NCBI GenBank assembly: GCA_937136425.1
Contig: CAKZON010000005.1
Location: 1-44,177 of the forward strand
DNA length: 44,177 nt
Direction: 5' to 3'
Origin: an uncultured Crocinitomix sp.
GTDB lineage: Bacteria; Bacteroidota; Bacteroidia; Flavobacteriales_D; Crocinitomicaceae
Made by a program: the position numbers and the translations under genes. The stretch's first letter is position 1; every line of letters starts with the position of its first letter. Positions 8,379 through 17,472 of the stretch are shown here, piece after piece. The notes below the pieces were generated by a model. It was not told the DNA's origin, ran no database searches, and saw only the letters and a program-made list of their open reading frames with translations.

Positions 8379-9416
8379 ATGGAAAAAAATGAAATTTCCG
8401 AAGAAGTAACGGTCACACCTGTAATTAAGGATTTAGAACGACTGTTTAACCGATTTATTGGCTTTATTTGGTCTATTATTGAGCGCCTTTTCAACGGTTT
8501 GCAAAATTTCATTGCATTTGCTCTTAACCATTTTTTGATTCTTGCTGTAGTTGTGATACTTGGCGGATTGCTTGGGATATTCAGCACTAAATTTATTCCG
8601 CGCACCTACGAATCTAACATGATTATTAAAATGAATGTCAATGCCAAAGATCAGTTGATGAATGATATTGGTTATTTCAACGCCTTAATTCAGAAAGGCG
8701 CCTTAGAAGAGCTTTCAACATTACTTTCAATCACCAAAGAAGAGGCAGCAACCTTAACCTCATGTGACGCATATCCGTACGCCACTTTTGTTGAAAAGAC
8801 AGAAGCTCTTAATGAGCTATATATGACAACTGATTCAGCCATTTACAATCAACTCAATTTAGGGCAATTATTAGCGGCTGAAAACAGTGAATTAAGTTCA
8901 AAGTTTAGAATCTCATTTACAGCAACAGATCAAACTATCTTCTCTAAAATTGAAGCGCCATTTCTTGCTTATTTAGAACGAGTGCCGGAATTGAACCTAT
9001 TGCTAGAGTCAAGTCAAAAAGCATTAAACTTTCAAAAGCAAACCTATATCAAAGAAATGAACAACTTGGACACTTTGAAGAAGGTTATGAATATGGCTTT
9101 ACTTGAGCAGGCAAAAAACCCTGGCGACAACGGAAGTAATACATACGTTAATCTTTCTCCTGAAAATCAATCTAACGGAGGAATAGATGCTTTAGACATA
9201 CAAGATCGATCCATTTTTTATGCATTAAAAATCACGAATATAGATGTTGCCATTCAGGAACATGCAAGTTGTTACTTTGTAAGTTCTCATTTAACACCAT
9301 TTGGTAAAAAGATAGGTTATGGTAGGCTATCACGAGGAATTGCTACTGCATCAGTCTTCTTTTTGTTTACCATTCTTTTGCTCTTTTTTATCCGCTTAAA
9401 CAAAAACAAGGCATAA
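8379..9416 (+). CDS. Wzz-like chain-length determinant protein
   Basis: A 345-residue protein with the Wzz topology. A short cytoplasmic N-terminus is followed by a membrane helix at about 47-68 (HFLILAVVVILGGLLGIF), the phrase FIPRTYESNMIIKMNV that follows the first helix in Wzz domains, a long periplasmic region with coiled-coil tendency near 215-250, and a second membrane helix near 322-340. Such proteins set O-antigen or capsule length together with the Wzy polymerase. It lacks a kinase domain. It is the first gene of the plus operon and its stop directly abuts the ATG of the flippase, so the two are translationally linked. Confidence 0.75.
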   Translation: MEKNEISEEVTVTPVIKDLERLFNRFIGFIWSIIERLFNGLQNFIAFALNHFLILAVVVILGGLLGIFSTKFIPRTYESNMIIKMNVNAKDQLMNDIGYFNALIQKGALEELSTLLSITKEEAATLTSCDAYPYATFVEKTEALNELYMTTDSAIYNQLNLGQLLAAENSELSSKFRISFTATDQTIFSKIEAPFLAYLERVPELNLLLESSQKALNFQKQTYIKEMNNLDTLKKVMNMALLEQAKNPGDNGSNTYVNLSPENQSNGGIDALDIQDRSIFYALKITNIDVAIQEHASCYFVSSHLTPFGKKIGYGRLSRGIATASVFFLFTILLLFFIRLNKNKA

Positions 9417-10718
9417 ATGAATGCCGAAAATGCTGGAATTTCTGAAAAACTAAAACGAAATGTGTACGGAAGTGCCTTTTATAAAGGAATTGATGTACTG
9501 TTCAACTTTTTATTGGTGCGTTATGCTATTCGTTTTTTTGGCGCTGAAGATTACGGTGTTTGGCTTACTATACTCTCCTTTTTCGCATGGTTTTCTGTTA
9601 TAGAATTTGGAGTTAGCAGTAGTTTTAGAAATCGTTTAACACAATACTTTTCTGACAAAAAGTTTGATTCAATTCGAACGTGGATCGCAATGGGTTATCG
9701 GGCCACAACAATCATTTATTTACTGGCTATTATTCTATTTTTAGTGGTTTATAATAGCATTGGCTTTTCATTTGAACAATATGACCAGAACTTCGATTTT
9801 GTTTTTCAGGTCAGTTTTGTACTTTACATGGTACATTATATGCTCTTTTTTTTGCAAACCGTACTTTTAGCAACACATCACGCACAATCAACCTATGTGA
9901 TTAGTGCTATTCAAAAAGCCGTGCTACTATTCGGAATTATTGCTTTTATTCAATTTGAGGTTGCGCCTTCCATGTCTTTTATCTGCTTGTGGTTTTCGTC
10001 TATTCCATTAATCGTTTGGGGAATTGCTACTTTCTTTTCATACCGCTCATTTTTAGCGCCAATAAAACCTAGTTTACAAGAAATATCTAGTTCTGAAATC
10101 AAGCCGTTTAAACATATCCAAAAAGCATTTTTCATTATTCAAATTAGCACTTTAATTATTTATGCAACTGACAATATTATCATCATTAATGGATTAACAG
10201 GAGCAGATGTTACTTACTACAATATTGCCTTTAAATACTTTAACATTTTAATTATCCTTTTTAATATTGTTTTGTTGCCCTATTGGTCTTCATTTACAGA
10301 GGCAGCACATAAAAAAGATGTCCACTGGATTAAAAAAAATGTACGCAATTTAATACTGCTTTGGCTAGGAATTACGGCGCTATCTGTCATTATGTTATTT
10401 GCCTCTGGCTATGCTTACGAATTGTGGATTGGAGAACCCGTTTCAATTCCAATTGAGCTTTCCATTTTTATGGGAGTTTCTGTTTTAATTACCTGTTGGA
10501 ATAATATTTTTTCTTATTTCTTAAACAGCATTTCTAAAACAAAAACGCAGATGATTGTTCTAGTAATTTCAGCACTTATCAACGTGCCATTGTCCTTTTA
10601 TTTGTTAGAGAAAATTGGAATTACAGGTGTAATCATTGCAACAAGTATTGCATTATTACCGCTTGCAATTGCCTTACCAATACAATATCGTTCTGTTATT
10701 AAAAATTTTAATTCATAA
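9417..10718 (+). CDS. Polysaccharide biosynthesis flippase (Wzx-like, second)
   Basis: A 433-residue protein with twelve or more predicted membrane segments. Its N-terminus, KRNVYGSAFYKGIDVLFNFL followed by the phrase DYGVWLTILSF, is characteristic of PST-family O-antigen flippases (polysaccharide biosynthesis proteins with LVRYAIRFFGAEDYG-like starts). It moves lipid-linked oligosaccharides to the periplasm. It is flanked directly by Wzz-like and Wzy-like genes (TAATG overlap at 10718), which is the expected set for a Wzx/Wzy-dependent pathway. Confidence 0.85.
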   Translation: MNAENAGISEKLKRNVYGSAFYKGIDVLFNFLLVRYAIRFFGAEDYGVWLTILSFFAWFSVIEFGVSSSFRNRLTQYFSDKKFDSIRTWIAMGYRATTIIYLLAIILFLVVYNSIGFSFEQYDQNFDFVFQVSFVLYMVHYMLFFLQTVLLATHHAQSTYVISAIQKAVLLFGIIAFIQFEVAPSMSFICLWFSSIPLIVWGIATFFSYRSFLAPIKPSLQEISSSEIKPFKHIQKAFFIIQISTLIIYATDNIIIINGLTGADVTYYNIAFKYFNILIILFNIVLLPYWSSFTEAAHKKDVHWIKKNVRNLILLWLGITALSVIMLFASGYAYELWIGEPVSIPIELSIFMGVSVLITCWNNIFSYFLNSISKTKTQMIVLVISALINVPLSFYLLEKIGITGVIIATSIALLPLAIALPIQYRSVIKNFNS

Positions 10719-11995
10719 TGGATCAGGTATTAACAAAAAATAATACGATTCATTTACTGTTTTTAGAACTAGTAAGTATTACCCCCATTTTGATCATTTT
10801 AGGAAATGTAGTTCCTCCAATGCCTATAAAAATTCATCATATGGGGCTGGGAATTATTTTTTTAATTATGGTTTGGGCATTAATCTCCGATCCTTATAAA
10901 AAGTGGATGCTCTATGTTGCTGGGGCATTTACCATCATTCAAATTACACATGAGCAATGGTATTTAAAAGGGCTAATCGACTATTTTTTTGGTCCGTTTG
11001 CTTTATTATTGTTGTTGGACATTTTGGTCAATCAAAAATTACCCAAAGCTACGCTTCGCAAATATGAAAGGCGGTTCTATTACCTTTTATGGGTTCCTAT
11101 TGGTATTGCTGTATTACAGTATTTCAATATTATGCCCATTAAGTTTTGGAATGCTACCTATGTGAACTTTGCTTACTTTGGTTCACTGGCTATCCCCCGC
11201 CCTAATGGATTACTTTATCATGGATCTGAGCTTTCTGTTATTATTTGCTTTGTAGCACTTTATCAGTTTTTCAAAAAAGAAAACAATGCAATTTGGATGC
11301 TTCTGCTAATTATAGCAGCAGCTTTTATGACTTACTTTAAAGCGTTAATGGGCTGTATAGTTCTTTTATTCCTTTACTATATCATATTTGTTAATCGAGG
11401 TGTTTTGTCGCAATTCAAGCTCATTTCTAAAAAAAGGCTCATTTTTATAATTGCTTGCGCTCTTCTTGTTATTATTGGAGTTGCCATTCAATTTTTTTCT
11501 GTTGTCTACTATTATAGTGGCTATATTTTTCCAAGAGACATGCTAACAGGCCGTGGTGCTATTTGGAATATTTATTTTGAACGAATTAAAGAGTTTTCAT
11601 TCTGGAACTATTTGTTTGGAAACGGAATGGGGTCTTCATTTGATATTTTTGCAGACTATGCCACAGCAGATACTTGGTATTTATTGGCGGCTGATCCAAA
11701 TGCAGATACAGATTATGACACGCATAATGCGGTTTTAAGTATTTTCATCAATAGTGGTATCGTTGGTTTAGGGTTCATCTTTTTTCTTTTTAGAATGGTA
11801 TGGAACCAAATTAAAAAGTGGGCGCCAGGTACGAGTTGGAATAAGACCGTGTTTTTTGGTATTTTTATAGTTCCACTATTCACAATTGGAATTACAATTC
11901 CAATCTATGAGAATGCGATTTTTTGGATTAGTTTAGGCTTTTTAATACACCGCTGGAAATTTTACACAGATGATGAAAAAACAGTTGAAACATAA
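10718..11995 (+). CDS. O-antigen polymerase/ligase-like membrane protein (Wzy/WaaL type)
   Basis: A 425-residue protein with about eleven hydrophobic segments and a large loop before the C-terminal helices. That loop contains TGRGAIWN, GNGMGSS and DTHNAVLSIFINSGIVGL; the H-N-x-x-L-x-x-x-x-x-x-G-x-x-G pattern is the hallmark of Wzy_C/O-antigen ligase proteins. It should either polymerise repeat units or ligate the glycan to lipid A core in the periplasm. The start overlaps the flippase stop (TAATG) and its end overlaps the next gene, a second protein of the same type. Confidence 0.8.
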   Translation: MDQVLTKNNTIHLLFLELVSITPILIILGNVVPPMPIKIHHMGLGIIFLIMVWALISDPYKKWMLYVAGAFTIIQITHEQWYLKGLIDYFFGPFALLLLLDILVNQKLPKATLRKYERRFYYLLWVPIGIAVLQYFNIMPIKFWNATYVNFAYFGSLAIPRPNGLLYHGSELSVIICFVALYQFFKKENNAIWMLLLIIAAAFMTYFKALMGCIVLLFLYYIIFVNRGVLSQFKLISKKRLIFIIACALLVIIGVAIQFFSVVYYYSGYIFPRDMLTGRGAIWNIYFERIKEFSFWNYLFGNGMGSSFDIFADYATADTWYLLAADPNADTDYDTHNAVLSIFINSGIVGLGFIFFLFRMVWNQIKKWAPGTSWNKTVFFGIFIVPLFTIGITIPIYENAIFWISLGFLIHRWKFYTDDEKTVET

Positions 11996-13244
11996 ATTGG
12001 TTTCAGTTGCAAATATTGATTTGCTGCTGTTTTCCGCCTTTATAGTTTCCTTTTTCCTGCATTATCGTGTCAATGGTTTCATAGCCATGCTTTTAATAAT
12101 TTGGGGGCTTATTAAATTATTGATAAAAAAACTCCCCTTTAAGGGTGGATTAGGTTTGCTTTTTTTACCCGGATTGTTTTTCATTTTAGTGATAGGACAA
12201 GTCTATACAACTGATTTAAAAGAAGGATGGACGTTAATTGAGCGTAACCTTTCATTACTATTATTGCCCTACTCTATAGCATCCATTATTCGTTTTGATT
12301 CTAAAAGGTTATATCAACTCACCTATACAATTGTTGCATCTGCAGTAGGTTTTAGTTTACTCTGCCTAATATATGCGGGAATAGAATCCTACCAAGCTGG
12401 AAGCATTTACACCATTCCTAATAACACTCATTTTTTATACAATCGATTTATGCATCACCGCTTAAGTGATCAAATTGATGTACATGCTGTTTATTTTGCG
12501 TTAACCGTTGCACTAGCTAATTCAATAGTTTTTCAAAAGATTACATCTTCTAAAACAAACAGAAAAAACAAAATACTATTGGTTGTTTTGTTTCTATATT
12601 TCTGTGGACTATTATACCTTTTAAAATCTGCAAATATTACCGTTGGATTTGCGATTTGTATCGTAATAATTTTGGGGTATCAATACGGAAAATCACTATT
12701 CAGCTCAACAAAAAAAATAGTATTAATAGTTGCCGGTCTTCTATTACTTGGCATTATCACCTATAAAGGTGTTGCAAGTAAATTAGAAAACTTTCAGCTG
12801 ACCTATGATATGTCAGATGAGACAATGGGGCCATTAGGTATTCGATTATCCATTTGGGACTGCACGTGGCAAGTAATTCAAGAGAACTGGTTACTTGGAA
12901 CGGGAACGGGAGATTCTCATCACGAATTAATGAAAAAGTATCATGAAAACAACTTCATAATAGGATATGAAAATGATTTTAATTCGCACAATATGTATTT
13001 ACAATATTGGATGAGTAACGGTTTGGCAGCAATGGGACTTTTCATTTTAGGATTTATTGTTTTACTGAAAAAAGCCGTGCAAAATAAAAACGCCATATTT
13101 CTTTGCTTTATCGTTCTATTTGCGCTCTTTAGTTTGACAGAATCTACTATGCGCACGCAAAAAGGAATGCTTTTCTTTGTGTTTTTTGCTGCCTTATTTT
13201 ATTGGGCACCACATTATCTTGCTTTAAAAAACAACCAAGAATGA
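11970..13244 (+). CDS. O-antigen polymerase/ligase-like membrane protein (second)
   Basis: A 424-residue multi-pass protein with the same signature near the C-terminus (GTGTGDSHHEL, then NSHNMYLQYWMSNGLAAMGL), so it belongs to the Wzy/WaaL superfamily. A pair of similar genes is consistent with one polymerase and one ligase; the sequence does not show which is which. It begins 26 bases inside the preceding gene (ATG 11970 or ATG 11973) and ends in an ATGA overlap with the GT4 gene. Confidence 0.8.
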   Translation: MMKKQLKHKLVSVANIDLLLFSAFIVSFFLHYRVNGFIAMLLIIWGLIKLLIKKLPFKGGLGLLFLPGLFFILVIGQVYTTDLKEGWTLIERNLSLLLLPYSIASIIRFDSKRLYQLTYTIVASAVGFSLLCLIYAGIESYQAGSIYTIPNNTHFLYNRFMHHRLSDQIDVHAVYFALTVALANSIVFQKITSSKTNRKNKILLVVLFLYFCGLLYLLKSANITVGFAICIVIILGYQYGKSLFSSTKKIVLIVAGLLLLGIITYKGVASKLENFQLTYDMSDETMGPLGIRLSIWDCTWQVIQENWLLGTGTGDSHHELMKKYHENNFIIGYENDFNSHNMYLQYWMSNGLAAMGLFILGFIVLLKKAVQNKNAIFLCFIVLFALFSLTESTMRTQKGMLFFVFFAALFYWAPHYLALKNNQE

Positions 13245-14404
13245 AAGTTGCAATCGTACACAACTATTATAAGATACGTGGAGGCGAAGCAACTGTTGTA
13301 ACGCTTGAAAGTGAGGTATTGTCAAAAAACAATTTTGACGTTGTTACCTACACAAGACACAATGATGAAATTGATCAATTTTCATTCACTGAAAAGCTAA
13401 AACTACTTAAAAACACTGCTTGGTCTAAGGATTCCTACAGCGCATTTCGTGTATTTCTAAAAAAAGAACAACCAGACATTTGCCATGTACATAATTTTAT
13501 GCCATTAATTTCGCCTTCTATTTTTCAGGCTTGCCAAGATGAAGGTGTACCGGTTGTACAAACTTTGCATAATTACAGACTCATTTGCACCAACGGGTTA
13601 TTATTACGCAATGGAAAAATTTGTGAATTATGTTTAGGCAAATCGGCCTACCAAGCCGTTACAAAAAAATGCTACAGAAATTCAGCTGCACAAACGTACG
13701 CAGTTGCTAGAATGATTGAGAAAAACAAATCTAACCAAACTTGGAGCAAAAATATTGATGCCTATATCTGCCTTACTGAATTTGCCAAATCAAAATTTAT
13801 AGCACATGGTTTGCCAGCAGATAAAATGTTTGTAAAAGCGAATGCCGTTTCTATTCCAAATTCAATTGCTACGACTCAAAACGAACCGTATTTTCTATTT
13901 GTTGGGCGTTTAACGGAAAGTAAAGGTGTACGGTTATTAAAAAAAATTGCATCACAAGTCAAAATTCCAATTTGGATAGTTGGCGAAGGAGAATTGGAAA
14001 GTGAACTAAACGGGCAAGAAAATATTATTTTAAAAGGAAAACTTGCATACGACAAAACTCTTGCATTAATAAAAAATGCAAACGCTTTGATACTTCCATC
14101 ACTTTGGTATGAAGGAATGCCAATGACTATTTTAGAAGCCTTTGCTTTAAAAACACTTGTAATAACTAGTGACCTGGGAGCCATGCAAAGCATTATTCGA
14201 CATAAAGAAAATGGATTATTATTTCAACCTGGTTCTGCCAAAGACCTAATTGATAATCTTAACTTTGCGCTAAACAATGCAAATGCTTCAGCCTTGATGA
14301 CAGATAATGGTTATACCGACTATGAGACAAGATATAGTGTTGAATCGTGTGCAGCACAATTATCTGATATATATTTGGCAACAATTGCAGCAAAGAATAA
14401 ATGA
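13241..14404 (+). CDS. GT4-family glycosyltransferase
   Basis: A 387-residue protein from ATG 13241. This start is chosen because it overlaps the upstream stop as ATGA and gives the canonical MKVAIVHNYY N-terminus with a glycine-rich loop (IRGGEA). The C-terminal GT-B domain contains FVGRLTESKG and the E-x7-E motif (E291 and E299 in YEGMPMTILEAF), which binds the nucleotide-sugar. It is a retaining transferase that acts in the cytoplasm on the lipid-linked repeat unit. A cysteine-containing stretch (NGKICELCLGKS) is typical of a Bacteroidota subgroup of these enzymes. The sugar is unknown. Confidence 0.9.
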   Translation: MKVAIVHNYYKIRGGEATVVTLESEVLSKNNFDVVTYTRHNDEIDQFSFTEKLKLLKNTAWSKDSYSAFRVFLKKEQPDICHVHNFMPLISPSIFQACQDEGVPVVQTLHNYRLICTNGLLLRNGKICELCLGKSAYQAVTKKCYRNSAAQTYAVARMIEKNKSNQTWSKNIDAYICLTEFAKSKFIAHGLPADKMFVKANAVSIPNSIATTQNEPYFLFVGRLTESKGVRLLKKIASQVKIPIWIVGEGELESELNGQENIILKGKLAYDKTLALIKNANALILPSLWYEGMPMTILEAFALKTLVITSDLGAMQSIIRHKENGLLFQPGSAKDLIDNLNFALNNANASALMTDNGYTDYETRYSVESCAAQLSDIYLATIAAKNK

Positions 14405-15144
14405 AAGTAATAGGGAGCGATTTATATGAACAAGGTTTAGACACTGCAATTAAAGAAATAATTGCATTATGCTCTGAAGCTCCGAAAAATCGATTAATCA
14501 GCCCTTCAGATGCCAACGTTTTGGTTCATGCGCGCCGTAACAAAGATTTTAAAGCTGTTTTAGATCAATACTTTTGGAACCTGCCTGATGGTGTTCCATC
14601 CGTATGGATTTTAAAATTAAAAGGCGCCAAACAAGCTACGCGGTGCAGTGGTCCGGATTTATTTGAGCAAGTGATTCGTGCAACCTCGCATTTACCAATT
14701 AATCATTATTTGTGCGGCGGTGCAGAAGGTACCGCAAAAGAATTGGCTGATAAATGTCTTTCTTGGGGAAATAAAAACATTGTAGGCTATTATAGCCCGC
14801 CGTTTAAAGAATTAACGACTGCCGACTATGAAAAAATGGCAAAAGAGATCAATACAGTTGAAACGACTATATTGTGGGTAGGACTTGGTGCACCAAAGCA
14901 AATTTACTTCTCACATCACATTTCCAAATTCACACAAGTGCAGTTCATTATACCAATTGGCGCGGCTTTTGATTTCCATACGGATAAAGTGAAAAAGGCT
15001 CCTAAATGGATTCAAAAATGCGGTATGGAATGGTTTTATCGACTTTGTCAAGAACCAAAAAGATTAGCAGGACGTTACTTTAAAGTCGTTCCATTATTTT
15101 TATGGTACAATTTTATTGGGATTTTTCAGAAAAGTAGCTCGTAA
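14401..15144 (+). CDS. WecG/TagA/CpsF-family glycosyltransferase (GT26)
   Basis: A 247-residue protein of the usual family length. Recognisable motifs are SPSDANVLVHARRNKDF, the conserved PDGVPSVWILKLKG, CGGAEGTA and WVGLGAPKQIYF. GT26 enzymes add ManNAc(A) or a related sugar to an undecaprenyl-diphosphate-linked first sugar. It is the last gene of the plus operon and overlaps the GT4 gene by ATGA. No initiating phosphoglycosyltransferase (WecA/WbaP type) is present in this window. No clear terminator hairpin follows. Confidence 0.9.
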   Translation: MKVIGSDLYEQGLDTAIKEIIALCSEAPKNRLISPSDANVLVHARRNKDFKAVLDQYFWNLPDGVPSVWILKLKGAKQATRCSGPDLFEQVIRATSHLPINHYLCGGAEGTAKELADKCLSWGNKNIVGYYSPPFKELTTADYEKMAKEINTVETTILWVGLGAPKQIYFSHHISKFTQVQFIIPIGAAFDFHTDKVKKAPKWIQKCGMEWFYRLCQEPKRLAGRYFKVVPLFLWYNFIGIFQKSSS

Positions 15145-15200
15145 TTAATACTTTGCCTTTACACTCCAATTTTGACAGGAAACGTCTTCTAAATTGTCCA

Positions 15201-15208
15201 TAGTTTTG
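15201..15208 (+). promoter_or_regulatory. Candidate -7 box TAGTTTTG
   Basis: An exact match to the Bacteroidota -7 consensus TAnnTTTG, 45 bases before the histidine-phosphatase ATG. No TTTG box sits at the expected 17-23 base spacing upstream (the nearest is at 15171, 26 bases away), so this is weak. Confidence 0.3.
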
Positions 15209-15252
15209 GATTATGTGGAGAGTCTCATAAAAAAAAACTAGTTTTGTTATAC

Positions 15253-15792
15253 ATGAAAAAATCAATCTTCGCTCAATCAACACCTTACCTGCTCTTTCTT
15301 GTAGGTATTTTTACAATAGGAACGTTCATTTTAAGTTGCTCTAATAAAGTAAAAAAAGATGAAGTGGTAATTTACTTAGTACGCCACGCAGAAAAAGATC
15401 TGAGTGATCCTTTAAACGTTAATCCTCCTTTAACTGAAGCGGGCGAAGCGCGAGCTGAAAAGTTGATAAAAGAAATGAAGGGTGTAAAGTTGGAAGGTGT
15501 TTACAGTACAGAATATGACAGAAACATTAATACTGTTAAACCACTTTGCACAGAGCGTGGTATAGAAATTCAGAATTATACAGCATTTGAATTTAATGGA
15601 ATGCTCGATTATATGAAAACGAATAAAGGGAAAGCTTTTTTAATTTGTGGACATGGAGATAATCTATTACCAATGGTTGATTATTTAGGAGCCACAAGAC
15701 CTATAGAATCATTAGGACACACGGAGAATGACAAAATCTTTAAAGTAAAAATCACTGATGATACAAGTATTGTTGAAATGCTTGTTTACTAG
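15253..15792 (+). CDS. Histidine phosphatase family lipoprotein
   Basis: A 179-residue protein from ATG 15253; a TTG nine bases earlier is less likely. It has a basic start, a hydrophobic stretch and a lipobox ILSC with C29 as the lipidated cysteine. The catalytic RHAE motif (R44, H45) is in YLVRHAEKD, and a second histidine is in LICGHGDN. This is a short SixA/phosphoglycerate-mutase-like fold. It should hydrolyse phosphate esters or phosphohistidine in the periplasm or at a membrane surface. The substrate is unknown. It stands alone after the polysaccharide operon. Confidence 0.8.
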   Translation: MKKSIFAQSTPYLLFLVGIFTIGTFILSCSNKVKKDEVVIYLVRHAEKDLSDPLNVNPPLTEAGEARAEKLIKEMKGVKLEGVYSTEYDRNINTVKPLCTERGIEIQNYTAFEFNGMLDYMKTNKGKAFLICGHGDNLLPMVDYLGATRPIESLGHTENDKIFKVKITDDTSIVEMLVY

Positions 15793-15796
15793 TTTT

Positions 15797-16072
15797 TTAC
15801 AACCATAATTTAACTGCCTTTAATACCTCTTCCCAAGTATCTACAACATCTTCTTTTTTTGTTCCTAATAAATAAGTTGTTTTATCAACAAACTTCATGT
15901 TTGCATCAATAGTTGACTCCGTTTTTCGATAAAAACAAAATGTATCAGTTCGACCTTTTATTTCAATGTGTAATTGCCCACGTTTCTTTCTAAAGGAAAA
16001 TTCATCCTCCTTTAAGCCGTTCTGCATCAATACCTCACTAATAGATTTATGTTCTTCTGGTAAAAATTTCAT
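15797..16072 (-). CDS. Small conserved-looking protein of unknown function
   Basis: A 91-residue, charged cytoplasmic protein with no signal or membrane segment. It has one hydrophobic beta-rich core (LHIEIKGRTDTFCFYRK) and an amphipathic C-terminal helix (DVVDTWEEVLKAVKLWL). I do not recognise a family. It converges on the phosphatase gene with a four-base gap and sits about 20 bases downstream of the monooxygenase-like gene on the same strand, so it is probably its operon partner. Confidence 0.6.
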   Translation of the reverse strand: MKFLPEEHKSISEVLMQNGLKEDEFSFRKKRGQLHIEIKGRTDTFCFYRKTESTIDANMKFVDKTTYLLGTKKEDVVDTWEEVLKAVKLWL

Positions 16073-16092
16073 TCTTATCCTCTAACAACCTA

Positions 16093-16425
16093 TTAATACT
16101 TAATGACTTTGGCTTTTTCCAATAACTTTTTGGCCTCTTTCCAATTTGGCAATGTTTCCCCCTCAACAGTAATAGCTCTAATTTCTTTAGCTATTTTTCT
16201 ACTATCCTTCATAGCGGTCAAATGTGCGCCGCTTCTTGCAAATTCCTTCATTTGTTCTTCATTCTCCCATAATGTCATGGTGTAATGTGTAGTCCAAAAT
16301 CCTTTTTTCTTAAAAGCTTTATAATTTGTTGCCTTTAATTGCCTTATAATTCTTAGAGCTATTGTAGAAAGTACAAAATATTTAAATGGTCCTTTTAGCT
16401 CAATTGATGTTACGGTGACTTTCAT
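16093..16425 (-). CDS. DUF3291/spheroidene monooxygenase-like dimeric alpha-beta barrel protein
   Basis: A 110-residue protein from ATG 16425; the longer reading to 16512 has no sensible N-terminus. The stretch GFWTTHYTMTLWENEEQM, followed by FARSGAHLTAMKDSRKIA, resembles small antibiotic-monooxygenase/DUF3291-type proteins that fold as ferredoxin-like dimers. Function is unproven: such proteins include heme-binding oxygenases and simple stress proteins. It lies upstream of the 91-residue unknown gene on the same strand. Confidence 0.65.
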   Translation of the reverse strand: MKVTVTSIELKGPFKYFVLSTIALRIIRQLKATNYKAFKKKGFWTTHYTMTLWENEEQMKEFARSGAHLTAMKDSRKIAKEIRAITVEGETLPNWKEAKKLLEKAKVIKY

Positions 16426-16543
16426 AGTCAGTGAGTAATTTATTTTTAAAGATAGATAATAATTGAATAGTAGTTTTTTGCAGGTTCCCTTTTCTTTTAT
16501 GTCTTGATACAAAACGAAACAAATAGATCAAACCCCTGATATT

Positions 16544-17011
16544 CTATAAATGACTATGATCCCATTGCAATGTTTTTGCAGTTAAATCTAATGTTCCATG
16601 AACATAATCGCTCCATTCTCCAAAATCAAGATATGTGTATTCATGACCTTCTTTTATCCAAGTTCCGTTTTGTCCAACTCTAGCTAAAGAATCAATTATA
16701 ATTTGATGATTAGAGTCCAAAAGATTGGGATATTGTAAAGAGTGTCCTAAATATTCTGGCAATTGATCAAAATATACGGTTTCTTCCAACTGTTTTTTTA
16801 CATCCTCAAAACCTTCATCTTCAAATTTAATTGTGACAATTTGCTGATAATCACTCTCAAAACCATTAAACGATATGTCATCATCTTGAATCACCTCATA
16901 GTCTGTTGGTAACGTAATACCAAACTCCTCCTCTATTGCTTCAAGTCGCTTATCTAGGTTAGAACAAGAATAAACAAATATTAACGTGATAATAAAATAA
17001 TAATAGCGCAT
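16544..17011 (-). CDS. Small lipoprotein of unknown function
   Basis: A 155-residue protein. The N-terminus MRYYYFIITLIFVYSCSN is a signal peptide ending in a lipobox (VYSC, C16). The remainder is acidic with several aromatic residues (TYLDFGEWSDYVHGTLDL). No family is recognised. It follows a GNAT gene by eleven bases on the same strand and may be co-transcribed with the two acetyltransferases. Confidence 0.65.
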   Translation of the reverse strand: MRYYYFIITLIFVYSCSNLDKRLEAIEEEFGITLPTDYEVIQDDDISFNGFESDYQQIVTIKFEDEGFEDVKKQLEETVYFDQLPEYLGHSLQYPNLLDSNHQIIIDSLARVGQNGTWIKEGHEYTYLDFGEWSDYVHGTLDLTAKTLQWDHSHL

Positions 17012-17022
17012 CCTAATTTTTA

Positions 17023-17472
17023 TTACAATTTCAACTCCATTATGGGTAAAAACCTGTCTTTTATTGAACTTTGATGTTGGCCAACGGTTTTAAAACCAAA
17101 ACGACTATAGAAATTTTCTGCTTGAGGCTCTGAAAACAACTGAATCATATTGATTCCCCGCTCTTTTATTCTTGCTAAAAAATCTTGCATTAGAATTTTT
17201 CCAAAACCTTGTCCGATAAATGGTGGATCAACAAACAGATTATTCAACTCAATTGAACCGTCACTTTGCTTTGACCAAGAATAATAACCGATTATTTTAG
17301 TTTCAACGAATAATACATAAACATCATTTTCAACAATATAATTGGCTGTAACGGTTAAATCATCTCTCCATATTTCTAATTGTTCAGAAGAGTATCCCCA
17401 ATGTGCTTTAGACCTGAACGTAAGATCAGTTAAGTTTTGAGCATCTATTTTTGTTGCTTCCTTAATTAACAT
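17023..17472 (-). CDS. GNAT-family N-acetyltransferase
   Basis: A 149-residue protein of typical single-domain GNAT length. It has the acetyl-CoA loop pattern NNLFVDPPFIGQGFGKILMQDF (Q/R-x-x-G-x-G/A as IGQGFGK) and the C-terminal EPQAENFYSRFGFK. It transfers an acetyl group from acetyl-CoA to an unknown amine. Its ATG directly abuts the stop of the upstream acetyltransferase gene, so the two are co-translated. Confidence 0.85.
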   Translation of the reverse strand: MLIKEATKIDAQNLTDLTFRSKAHWGYSSEQLEIWRDDLTVTANYIVENDVYVLFVETKIIGYYSWSKQSDGSIELNNLFVDPPFIGQGFGKILMQDFLARIKERGINMIQLFSEPQAENFYSRFGFKTVGQHQSSIKDRFLPIMELKL

